Program-made: the position numbers and the translations under genes
The notes under the pieces: model-generated
What the model was told of the DNA's origin: nothing
The model's database searches: none
Seen by the model: the letters and a program-made list of their open reading frames with translations, nothing else
Part shown: positions 27,733 through 39,700 of the stretch, piece by piece
How positions within the stretch are numbered: the first letter of the stretch is position 1
Layout of the letters: the number at the start of each line of letters is the position of its first letter
DNA from: Longimicrobium sp.
Lineage (GTDB): Bacteria; Gemmatimonadota; Gemmatimonadetes; Longimicrobiales; Longimicrobiaceae
Reading direction: 5' to 3'
NCBI GenBank assembly: GCA_036389795.1
Contig: DASVWD010000146.1
Location: 1 to 50,853 of the forward strand
DNA length: 50,853 nt

Positions 27733-30700
27733 ATGACGCTCTCGCTCGAACGACTGGCCCTGCTGCCGCACTTCTTCGGCCGGGAGGGGATCCGCGGGCC
27801 GGAGGACCTCGGGCTCATCCGGGTCGAGCGTACCGGCGAGCTGCCGCTCTCCTTCGCGCAGCAGCGGCTGTGGTTCCTCGACCAGCTGGAGCCGGGGAGC
27901 GCGGCGTACAACGTCCCCGTGGCGCTCCGGATGCGCGGCCGGCTGGACGCGGCGGCGCTGGCGTCGGCGCTCACGGAGGTGGCGCGGCGCCACGAGGTGC
28001 TGCGCACCACCTTCCGCGTGGGCGCGGGCGGCGAGCCGGTGCAGGTGATCGGCGAGCCGGCGCCGCTGCGCCTCCCGGTGGTGGATCTCTCGGCGGTGGA
28101 CGCGGCGGCGCGCGAGGCCGTGGTGGAGCGGCTGGCGCGCGAGGAGGCGGCGCGGCCGTTCGACCTCGCCCGCGGGCCGGTGCTGCGCTGCACGCTGCTG
28201 CGGCTGGAGCCGGCCGAGGCGGTGGGGCTCTTCACCATGCACCACATCGTCAGCGACGAATGGTCGGTGGGGCTGCTGGTGCGCGAGGTGTCGGCGCTCT
28301 ACACGGCGCGGGCGCGCGGGGAGGATGCGCGCCTCCCCGAGCTGCCGGTGCAGTACGCGGACTACGCGGCGTGGCAGCGCGACCGGCTGCAGGGCGAGCT
28401 GCTGGAGCGGCAGCTGGCCTACTGGCGCGAGCGGCTGGCGGGCGCGCCGGCGGTCATCGACCTGCCGACGGACCGCCCGCGCCCGGCCGTGGCGAGCGAG
28501 CGCGGCGCGCGGCACGCCCTCGCGCTCTCGCCGGCGCTGGCCGCGCGCCTGCGCGAGGTGGGCCGCCGCGAGGGGGCCACGCTCTTCATGACGCTGCTGG
28601 CGGCCTGGCAGGCGCTCCTCGCGCGCTACGGCGCGGGCGAGGACGTGGTCGTCGGCACGCCGGTGGCCGGGCGCACGCGGCTGGAGACGGAGGGCCTGAT
28701 CGGCTTCTTCGTGAACATGCTGGTGATCCGCACCGGGGTGGAGGGCGATTCCACCTTCCGCGAGCTCCTGGGCCGGGTGCGCGAGAACGTGCTCGGGGCC
28801 CAGGCGCACCAGGAGCTGCCGTTCGAGCGGCTGGTGGACGAGCTGGCGGTGGAGCGCACGCTGGCGCACACGCCGCTCTTCCAGGTGATGTTCACCCTGC
28901 AGGCGCCCGCGGCGGACCGGCTGGAGCTGGAGGGGCTGGAGATCGAGGCGCTGCCGCCGGACAGCGGGGCCACGCCGTACGACCTGTCGCTGCTGCTGGG
29001 GGAGGAGGGCGAGGGGCTGGCCGGCGGGCTGGAGTACCGCGCGGACCTGTTCGACGCGGCGACCGTGGCGCGCATGGCCGGGCACCTGGTGCGGCTGCTG
29101 GAGGCCGTGGCGGCCGATCCCGACGCGCGGCTGTCTGACGTCGACCTGCTGGACGAGGCGGAGCGGCGGCGGGTGGTGGAGGAGTGGAACGCGACGGAGC
29201 GCCCCTCCCCGCGCGACCGCTGCGTGCACGAGCTCTTCGAGCGGCAGGTGGCCCGCACGCGCGGCGCGGCGGCGGTGGTCTACGACGGCGGGGTGCTCAC
29301 CTACCGCGAGCTGAACGCGCGCGCCAACCGGCTGGCGCGCTACCTCCGGCGCATGGGCGTGGGCGCGGAGGTGGTCGTCGCGATCTGCCTCGAGCGCTCG
29401 CCGGAGCTGATCGTGGCGATGCTGGCGGTGCTGAAGGCAGGGGGCGCCTTCCTGCCGCTCGATCCCGCCTATCCCCGCGAGCGGCTGCTGTACCTCCTGG
29501 AGGATTCCGGCGCGCGCGTGCTGCTGACGGACACGGCGCTGCGCGAGCGGCTGGGGGACGGGGCTCCCCGGCGCACGACGGTGGTGTGCCTGGACGAGAA
29601 GCGGGAGTCGATCGCGCGCCGCCCCGCGTGGAACCCGCACGGCCGGGCCGGCGTCCGCAACCTGGCGTACGTCATCTACACCTCCGGCTCCACCGGCCGT
29701 CCGAAGGGCGTGGCCGTCGAGCACGGGAGCGTGTCCGGCTACGCGGTGGAGATGGCGCGGCTGCTGGAGCTGGGCGAAGGCGAGCGGATGCTCCAGTTCG
29801 CCTCGCCGGGCTTCGACGTGGTGATCGAGGAGGTGTTCCCCGCGCTGGTGAGCGGCGCGGCCGTGGTGGTGAGCCGTGCCGAGCTGCTGGAGCCGGCGGA
29901 GCTGGCGCGGGTGGTGGACGAAGCGTCGGTGAGCGTGATGGAGCTGCCGACCGCCTACTGGCACGAGTGGGTGCGCACGCTCTCCGAGGACGGGCTCCGT
30001 CTGCCGGGGACCCTGCGCCGCGTGCTGATGGGCGGCGAGCGGGTGCTCCCGGAGCGGCTGCGGGCCTGGCGGGAGACCGGATGCGAGCTGATCCACGTCT
30101 TCGGCCTGACGGAGACGACGGTCACCACCAGCATCCACCGCCTCCCGGCGGGCCAGGACGCGGGGGAGGGCGAGCTTCCGATCGGCAGCCCGATCGCCAA
30201 CCAGCGCGTCTACGTGCTGGACGCGGGGCTGCGGCCGGTGCCCGTCGGCGTTCCCGGGGAGATGTACATCGGCGGCGAGGGGGTGGCGCGCGGCTACCTG
30301 GGACGGCGTGCGCTGACGGCGCAGCGCTTCGTCCCCGACCCGTTCTCCGCCGACCGCGGCGCGCGGCTGTACCGGACGGGCGACCGGGCGCGCTGGCGCG
30401 CGGACGGGGAGCTGGAGTTCCTGGGGCGCGCCGACGAGCAGGTGAAGGTGCGCGGCTACCGCATCGAGCCGGGGGAGATCGAGAGCGTCCTCACCGGCCA
30501 TCCCGCCGTGGGCGAAGCCGTCGTCGTGGCGCGCGAGGACGTGCCCGGCGACCGCCGGCTGGTGGCGTACGTGGTGGCGCGCGACGGGACCCGGCCGGAG
30601 CCGGGCGCGCTGCGCGCGCACCTCTCCCGGCGGCTCCCCGACTACATGGTGCCGGGCGCGTTCGTGGTGCTCGACCGCATCCCGCTCACGCCGAACGGGA

Positions 30701-33700
30701 AGGTGGACCGCCGCGCGCTCCCCGCGCCCGAGCACGACCCGTCGCGCGACGAGGCGTACGCCGCCCCGCGCACGCCGACGGAGGAGGTGCTGGCGGGGAT
30801 CTGGGCGGAGGTGCTGGGGCTGGAGCGGGTGGGGGTGGAGGAGAACTTCTTCGCGCTGGGCGGTCACTCGCTGATCGCCACGCGGGTGACGTCCCGCGCG
30901 CGGGAGGCGTTCCGGATCGAGCTGCCCCTGCGGGCGCTCTTCGAGGCGCAGACCGTGGCGGGGCTCGCCGCGCGCGTGGATGCGCTGCGTGGCGCGGGCG
31001 CCGGGGTGCAGGCGCCGCCGGTCGTCCCCGTCCCGCGCGACGGCGAGCTGCCGCTCTCCTTCGCCCAGCAGCGGCTGTGGTTCGTGGACCAGCTGGAGCC
31101 CGGGAGCGCGGCCTACAACATCCCCGTGGCGCTCAGGATGCGCGGCGGGCTGGACGCGGCGGCGCTCGCCTGGGCGCTCACGGAGGTGGTGCGGCGCCAC
31201 GAGGTGCTGCGCACCACCTTCGGCGTGGGCGCGGACGGGCGAGCGGTGCAGCGGATCGCGGGTCCCGCGCCGGTGCCGCTGCCGGTGGTCGACCTCTCCG
31301 CGCTGGGCGAGGCGGAGCGCGAGGCCGCGGTGGAGGGGCTGGCGCGCGAGGAGGCGGCGCGGCCGTTCGACCTGGCGCGGGGGCCGGTGCTGCGCGGCGC
31401 GCTGCTGCGGCTGGAGCCGCGCGAGGCGGTGGGCCTCTTCACCATGCACCACATCGCGAGCGACGAGTGGTCGGTCGCGCTGCTGGTGCGCGAGGTGTCC
31501 GCCCTCTACGCCGCCCGGATCCGCGGCGAGGAAGCCCGTCTCCCCGATCTGCCCGTGCAGTACGCGGACTACGCGGTGTGGCAGCGGCGCTGGCTGGAGG
31601 GCGAGGTGCTGGACCGCCAGGTGGCGTACTGGCGCCGGCGGCTGGCGGGCGCGCCCGCCGTGCTGGAGCTGCCGACCGACCGCCCCCGTCCCGCGGTGGC
31701 GGGCCCGCGTGGCGCGAGCCACGGCTTCGCGCTCCGGCCGGAGCTGTCGCGCGCGCTGCGCGAGCTCGGCCGGCGCGAGGGCGCCACGCTGAACATGGCG
31801 CTGCTGGCCGCGTGGAGCTCGCTCCTCGGCCGCTACGGCGCGGGCGAGGACGTGGTCGTAGGGACGCCGGTGGCGGGACGCACGCGGCTGGAGACGGAGA
31901 GCCTGATCGGCTTCTTCGTCAACACGCTGGTCATCCGCACCGGGCTGGAGGGCGACCCCACCTTCCGCGAGGTGCTGGCGCGCGTCCGCGAGGGGGTGCT
32001 GGAGGCGCAGGCGAACCAGGACGTCCCCTTCGAGCGGCTGGTGGAGGAGCTGGAGGTGGAGCGCAGCCTGGCGCACACGCCGCTCTTCCAGGTGACGTTC
32101 TCGCTGGAGCAGCAGTCCGCGGGCGAGGGCGAGCTGCGGCTGGAGGGGACGGAGATCGAGCCCGTCGCCTCCAGCAGCGGCATCGCGAAGTTCGACCTCG
32201 CGCTGGGGCTGACGGAGCTGGGTGACCGCGTGGAGGGCGCGCTCGCGTACCGCGAGGAGCTCTTCGACGCCGCCACGGTGCGGCGGATGGCCGGGCACCT
32301 GGTGCGCCTGCTGGAGCAGGTCGCGGCGGACCCCGACGTCCGCCTGTCGGAGCTGGAGCTGCTGGACGAGGGCGAGCGGCGGCAGGTGCTGGAAGCGTGG
32401 AACCCGTCGGAGACCATCGTCCCCGAGGGCACGCTTCACGAGCGGTTCGCCGAGCAGGCGGCGCGCACGCCGCACGCGCCGGCGCTCACCTTCGGCGCCC
32501 AGACGCTGACGTACGCCGAGCTCGACGAGCGGTCCGGCCGGCTGGCGCGCCGCCTCCGCGGGCTGGGCGTGGGCCCGGAGACGGCGGTGGCGCTGTGCGT
32601 GGAGCGCTCGGCGGAGCTGGTGGTGGGGATCCTGGCCATCCTGAAGGCGGGCGGCGCGTACGTGCCGCTGGACCCCGGCTACCCGGCGGACCGGCTGCGC
32701 TACACGCTGGAGGACGCGCGCGCGCGGGTGCTGCTGACCCAAGCGGCGCTCCGCGCGCGGCTGGAGGAGGTGGCCCCGTCCATTTCCGTCGTCTGCCTGG
32801 ACGTGGCCGAGCCCGGTGACGAGGCGGAATCGCAGCTGGACCCGGCCGGCGGCGCGGCGGCGCAGAACCTGGCGTACGTGATCTACACCTCCGGCTCCAC
32901 GGGCCGTCCCAAGGGCGTGCAGGTCACGCACGGCCATGTCCTGCGCCTGATGCAGGCGACGGAGCCGTGGTTCGGCTTCGGCGGGGACGACGTGTGGACG
33001 CTCTTCCACTCCTCCGCCTTCGACTTCTCGGTGTGGGAGATCTGGGGCGCGCTCCTCTACGGGGGCCGCCTGGTGGTGGTCCCCTTCGAGGTCTCGCGCG
33101 CGCCGGACGAGTTCCGCGCGCTCCTGTCGCGCGAGGGCGTGACGGTGCTCAACCAGACGCCCTCCGCCTTCCGCCAGCTGATCGAGGCGGACCGGACGAT
33201 GGGCGACGAGGCCGGTCCCCTGGCGCTGAAGTGGGTGATCTTCGGCGGCGAGGCGCTGTCGCTGGAGGCGCTGCGGCCATGGATCGAGCGGCACGGCGAC
33301 GACCGCCCGCGGCTGGTGAACATGTACGGGATCACCGAGACCACCGTGCACGTCACCTATCGCCCGATCCGCCGGGAGGACGTGGAGCGCGGCGAGGCGA
33401 GCGTGATCGGCGTGCCGATCCCCGACCTGCGGCTCTACCTGCTGGACGGGGCGCTGCGGCCGGTGCCGCTCGGCGTGCCGGGGGAGATCCACGTCGGCGG
33501 CGCGGGCGTCTCGCGCGGCTACCTGGGGCGGCCCGCGCTGACGGCGGAGCGCTTCGTCCCGGACCCGTTCGGCTCCGTGCCCGGCGCGCGCCTCTACCGC
33601 TCGGGCGACCTGGCGCGGCGGCGGGGCGACGGCGAGCTGGAGTACCTGGGGCGCGGCGACCAGCAGGTGAAGGTGCGCGGCTTCCGCATCGAGCCGGGCG

Positions 33701-36700
33701 AGATCGAGCGCGTGCTCCTCAACCACCCCGCCCTGCGCGAGGCCGTGGTGACGGTGCGCGAGGACGTCCCCGGCGACCAGCGGCTGGCCGCGTACCTGGT
33801 GCCCGACTCCGAGCGCGCCGGCACCGTGGGCCGGCTGCTGCGGCTGCAGGCGGGCGGCCGCCTGGCCGGGCATCCGGTGAGCGTGATGCCCAACGGAATG
33901 CCGGTCGTGTCGCTGAACCCGCACGAAACCGAGTTCCTCTACCGCGAGCTCTTCGAGCAGGGCGGCTATCTCGGGGCCGGCGTCCACCTCCCGGCCGACG
34001 CGGTGGTCTTCGACGTGGGCGCCAACATCGGCCTCTTCACGGTCCAGGTGGCTCGGCTCCGCCCCGGCGCCACGGTCTACGCCTTCGAGCCGATCGCGCC
34101 CGTGTTCGAGGTGCTCTCGCTGAACGCGGAGCTGCACGGCGTCCGGTCGCGGCTCTTCCCGTGCGGCATCGCGGAGCGGCCCGGACGGGCGGAGTTCGCG
34201 TACTATCCCCACGCTTCCGTCCTCTCGGGCCAGCACGCGAGCGCGGCCGACGAGCGCGGAGTGGTGCGCTCGTTCCTGGTGGGCACCGCCGACGCGCCGG
34301 TGGACGCGGACGCGCTGGAGGAGCTGCTGGACGAGCGGCTCCGGGTGGAGCGCTGCGAATGCGAGCTGCGGACCCTCTCCGACGTGATCCGGGCCGAGGG
34401 CGTGCGCCGGATCGACCTGCTGAAGGTGGACGTGGAGAAGAGCGAGCTCGAGGTGCTGGAGGGGCTCGCCGACGAGCACTGGCCGCTGGTGCGGCAGGTG
34501 GTGCTGGAGGTGCACGACACCGACGGGCGGCTGGACCGGGTGCGCTCGCTCCTGGAGAGCCGCGGGTACGCGGTCGCCATCACCCAGGACAGCGCGCTCG
34601 CGGGCACGCCGCTCTTCGACGTGCGGGCCCGCCGCCCGGAGATCGCGGCCGAGGCCGCGGACGCGGACCCGGGCGCGGCCGGGGACGAGCGCTGGGAGGT
34701 GCCGGCCGAACTGGCGGCGACGGCGCGGCGCTGGTGCCGCGACCGCCTCCCGGACTACATGGTCCCCGGCGCGTTCGTCGTCCTGGACGCGCTCCCGCTG
34801 ACGCCGAACGGCAAGGTGGACCTCCGCGCGCTCCCGGCGCCGGAGGGCGCGGCGGCCGGGCGCCCGTATGCGCCGCCGCGCACCGCGGCCGAGGAGGTGC
34901 TGGCGGAGATCTGGGGCGAGGTGCTGGGGGTGGAGCGCGTCGGCGTCGACGACAACTTCTTCGAGCTGGGCGGGCACTCCCTGATCGCCACGCGCGTGGT
35001 CTCGCGGGCGCGGCACGCCCTCGGGGTGGAGGTGCCGCTGCGCGCCGTCTTCGAGGCGCAGACGGTCCGCGCGCTCGCCGGGCGCGTGGAAGCGCTGCGC
35101 GGGACGGGGGAAGAGGCGCCGCCCATCGTCCCCGCCGGGCGCGACGGCGACCTGCCGCTCTCCTTCGCGCAGCAGCGGCTCTGGTTCATCGACCGGCTGG
35201 AGCCGGGGAGCGCCGCCTACAACCTCCCCGTGGCGCTCCGGCTGCGCGGCGAACTGGACGCCGGCGCGCTGGAGCGGGCGCTCACCGAGGTGGCGCGGCG
35301 CCACGAGGTGCTGCGCACCACCTTCAGCATGGGCGCGGACGGCCAGGCGGTGCAGGTGGTCCACGCTCCGGCGCCCGTGCGGCTGCCGGTCGTCGACCTG
35401 TCGGGGCTGGACGGGGTGGAGCGGGAGAGGTGGGCCGAGCGGCTGTCGACGGAGGAGGCGTCGCGCCCCTTCGACCTGGCGCGGGGGCCGGTGATGCGCT
35501 GCGCGCTGCTCAGGCTGGGCGCGGCGGACTCCGTCGTCCTCTTCACCCTGCACCACATCGCCAGCGACGGCTGGTCGATGGAGATCCTGCAGCGCGAGGT
35601 GACGGCGCTGTACGGGGCGTACGCGCGCGGCGAGGATCCGCGCCTCCCCGAGCTCCCCGTGCAGTACGCGGACTACGCGGTCTGGCAGCGGCGCTGGCTG
35701 GAAGGGGAGGTGCTGGAGCGCCAGGTGGCCTACTGGCGCGATCGGCTGCGCGGCGCGCCGGCCGTCCTGGAGCTCCCGCTCGACCGTCCGCGCCCCGCCG
35801 TGGCCGACGGGCGCGGCGCGAGCCACGGCTTCGCCCTCCCGGCGGAGCTGTCGCGGGCGCTGCGCGAGCTCTCCCGCCGGGAGGGCGCCACGCTGTACAT
35901 GACGCTGCTGGCGGCCTGGCAGGCGCTCCTGGCCCGCTGCGGGGCGGGCGACGACGTCGTGGTGGGGACCCCGGTCGCGGGGCGCACGCGGCTGGAGACG
36001 GAGGGGCTGATCGGGTTCTTCGTCAACACGCTGGTCATCCGCACCGGGCTGGAGGGCGATCCCACCTTCCGCGACCTGGTCGGGCGCGTCCGCGAGCGGG
36101 TGCTGGAGGCGCAGGCGCATCAGGACGTGCCCTTCGAGCGGCTGGTGGACGAGCTGGACGTGGAGCGCAGCATGGCGCACGCGCCGCTCTTCCAGGTGCT
36201 CTTCACCTTCCGGCAGGCGGCGCCCGGCGACGGCGAGCTGCGGCTGGGTGGGGCGGAGATCGAGCGCGCCGCCGCCGACAGCGGGACGGTGCAGTTCGAC
36301 CTCACGCTGGGGATGGGCGGCTCCGGCGACCGGCTGGCGGGGGCCATCTCCTACCGCGCCGGGCTGTTCGACGCGGCCACCATCGAGCGGATGGCCGGCC
36401 ACCTGGTGCGCCTGCTGGAGCGGGCGGCGGCGGATCCCGGCGCGCGGCTCTCGGAACTCGAGCTGATGGACCAGGCCGAGCGCGGGGTGCTGGAGGGGTG
36501 GAACGCCACGGAGCGGGACCTGGGCGCGGACGTCTGCCTGCACCGGCTGGTGGAGGCGCAGGCGGCGCGCACGCCGGACGCCGTCGCCGTGGTCTTCGAG
36601 GGCGAGGCGCTGAGCTACCGGGAGCTGGACCGGCGCGCCAACCAGCTCGCGCACCACCTGCGGCGCCACGGGGTGGGCCCGGAGGTGCGGGTGGGGATCT

Positions 36701-39700
36701 GCGCCGAGCGGTCGCCGGAGCTGGTGGTCGCGCTCCTGGGCGTGCTCAAGGCGGGCGGCGCCTACGTCCCCGTCGATCCCGGCAACCCGGCGGAGCGCAT
36801 CGCCTACATCCTCCGCGACTCCGCCGTTCCCGTCCTCCTCACCCAGGCGCGGCACCTGGACCGCCTCCCGCCGCTGGAGGCGCGGACGCTCTGCCTGGAC
36901 GCCGGGTGGAGCGAGGTGGCCGGCGAGCCGGAGAGCGCGCCGGAGGCGGGGGTGACGCCGGACCACCTGGCGTACGTGATCTACACCTCCGGGTCGACCG
37001 GCCGGCCCAAGGGCGCGATGAACGCGCACCGCGGGGTGGTGAACCGGCTGCGGTGGGGGCAGGAGCGGTACGGGCTGGGCGCGGGCGACGCGGTGCTGCA
37101 GAAGACGCCGGTCACCTTCGACGTCTCCGGGTGGGAGTTCTACTGGCCGCTGATCGCGGGCGCGCGCCTGGTGCTGGCGCGGCCGGAGGGGCACCGCGAC
37201 CCGGCGTACCTGTCGGAGGTGATCGGGCGCGAGCGGGTGACGGTGGTGCACTTCGTCCCGCCGATGCTGCGGGCGTTCCTGGAGGCCGGCGACCCGGCGC
37301 GCTGCGCGAGCGTGCGGCGGGTGTTCTGCAGCGGCGAGGCGCTGCCGCGCGACCTGGTGGAGCGCACGCTGGAGGCGCTCCCCGGGGCGGAGCTGCACAA
37401 CCTGTACGGCCCCACCGAGACGGCGATCGAGGTGACGCACCACGACTGCGCGCCCGGCGCGGGCCCCGTGCCGATCGGGCGGCCGATCGCGAACACGCGG
37501 ATGCACGTGCTGGACGCGGCGCTCCGCCCGCAGCCGCGGGGAGTGCCGGGCGAGCTGTTCATCGCCGGGGTGCAGGTGGGGCGCGGCTACCTGGGGAGGC
37601 CGGCGCTCACGGCGGCGGCGTTCCTCCCGGACCCGCACTCGCCGGAGCCGGGGGCGCGGATGTACCGCACCGGCGACCGCGCGCGCTGGCTCTCCACGGG
37701 CGAGCTGCAGTACCTGGGGCGCATCGACTTCCAGGTGAAGGTGCGCGGCTTCCGCATCGAACTGGGCGAGATCGAGAGCGTGCTCCTGCGGCACCCCTCC
37801 GTGCGCGAGGCCGTCGTGGCGGCGCGCGAGGACGGGCTGGGGGAGAAGTGGCTGGCCGCCTACGTGGTGGCCGAGCCGTGGCCGGGGGTGGAGGCGCTGC
37901 GCGCGCATCTCTCGGCGCGGCTCCCGGAGTACATGGTCCCGGGCGCCGTCGTCCCGCTCGACGCGCTCCCGCTCAGCCCCAACGGCAAGGTGGACCGGCG
38001 GGCGCTGCCGGCGCCCGAGCGCGCGGCGGAGCGTCGGTACGTGGCGCCGCGCACGGCGGCCGAGGAGGTGCTGGCGGAGATCTGGGGCGAGGTGCTGGGC
38101 GTGGAGCGGGTGGGGGTGGAGGACAACTTCTTCGGCCTGGGCGGCCACTCCCTGGTCGCCACGCGCATGGTGTCGCGGGTGCGGGAGGCGTTCGGCGTGG
38201 AGGTGCCGCTGCGCGCGGTGTTCGAGGCGCAGACGGTCCGCGCGCTCGCCGGCCGCGTGGCGGCGCTGCGCGGGACGCCGATGGACGTGCCGCCGGTCGT
38301 CCCCGTGCCGCGCGACCGCGAGCTGCCGCTCTCCTTCGCGCAGCGGCGGCTGTGGTTCATCGACCGCCTGGAGCCGGGGAGCGCCGCGTACAACCTCCCG
38401 GTCGCCCTGCGTCTGCGCGGGGAGCTCGATCCCGCCGGCCTGGCGTGGGCGCTCACCGAGATGGTGCGGCGCCACGAGGTGCTGCGCACCACCTTCGCCG
38501 TCGGCGCCGGCGGCGAGCCGGTGCAGGTGGTGCACGAGCCCGCCCCCGTGCGTCTGCCGGTGATCGACCTTTCCGCCGTCGATCCGGCCCGGCGCGGCGC
38601 GCTGGTCGAGCGGCTGGCGAACGAGGAGGCGGCGCGGCCGTTCGACCTGGCGCGCGGGCCGGTGCTGCGCTGCGCGCTCCTTCGTCTCGGCGATGCGGAG
38701 TCGGTGGTGCTCTTCACCATGCACCACATCGCCGGCGACGGCTGGTCGATTGAGATCCTGCAGCGCGAGGTGACGGCGCTGTACGACGCGTGGACGCGCG
38801 GTGAGGACGCGAATCTTCCCGAGCTGCCGGTCCAGTACGCCGACCACGCGGTGTGGCAGCGGCGCTGGCTGGAAGGCGAGGTGCTGGACCGCCAGGTGGC
38901 GTACTGGCGTCGGCGGCTGGACGGCGCGCCGGCCGTGCTGGAGCTGCCGCTGGACCACCCGCGGCCGGCGACGACCAGCGGGCGCGGCGCGAGCCACGGC
39001 TTCGCGCTCCCGCCGGAGCTGTCGCGGGCGCTGCGCGACCTGGGCCGCGGCGCGGGCGCCACCCCGTACATGACGCTGCTGGCAGCGTGGCAGGCGCTCC
39101 TGGCCCGCTACGGCGCGGGCGACGACGTGGTGGTGGGGACGCCGGTCGCGGGACGCACGCGGCTGGAGACGGAGGGGCTGATCGGCTTCTTCGTCAACAC
39201 GCTGGTGATCCGGACGCGGCTGGAGGGCGACCCCACCTTCCGCGAGGCGCTGGCGCGGGTGCGCGAGGGGGTGCTGGAGGCGCAGGCGCACCAGGACGTC
39301 CCCTTCGAGCGCCTGGTCGACGAGCTGGAGGTGGAGCGCAGCCTGTCGCACACGCCGCTCTTCCAGGTGCTGTTCACCTTCCGGCAGGCGGCGCCCGGCG
39401 ACGGCGAGCTGCGGCTGGGCGGGACGGAGATCGACACCCTCGCCTCCGACAGCGGGACGGCGAAGTTCGACCTCACGCTGGGGATGAGCGACTTCGGCGG
39501 GCACGTCGCGGGGTCCATCTCCTACCGCGCGGAGCTGTTCGACGCGGCCACGGTGGAGCGGATGGCCGGCCACTTCGTGCGCCTGCTGGAGCGCGCGGCG
39601 GCGGCCCCCGACCTCCGCCTCTCGGAGCTGGAGCTGCTGGGCGACGCGGAGCGGCGCCTGCTGCTGGAAGCGTGGAACCCGGCGGAGACGATCGTCCCCG

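Larger units (their letters stand above)
31020..35110 (+). other. NRPS module C-A(Thr)-FkbM MT-PCP
   Basis: The C domain has HHIASDE at 31447. The A-domain code is D-F-W-N-I-G-M-V-H-K (FDFSVWE at 33019, [28 protein letters not shown]), the established Thr code. The A domain is split by a methyltransferase and resumes at about 34708 (LPDYMVP, then [12 protein letters not shown]). The PCP Ser is at 34978. Confidence 0.88.

Noticed and set aside
32967-38753. Plus-strand open frame of 1928 codons in another frame within the last gene
   Set aside because: It is a shadow frame of Arg/Gly/Ala-rich sequence. NRPS motifs are all in the frame of 27733.
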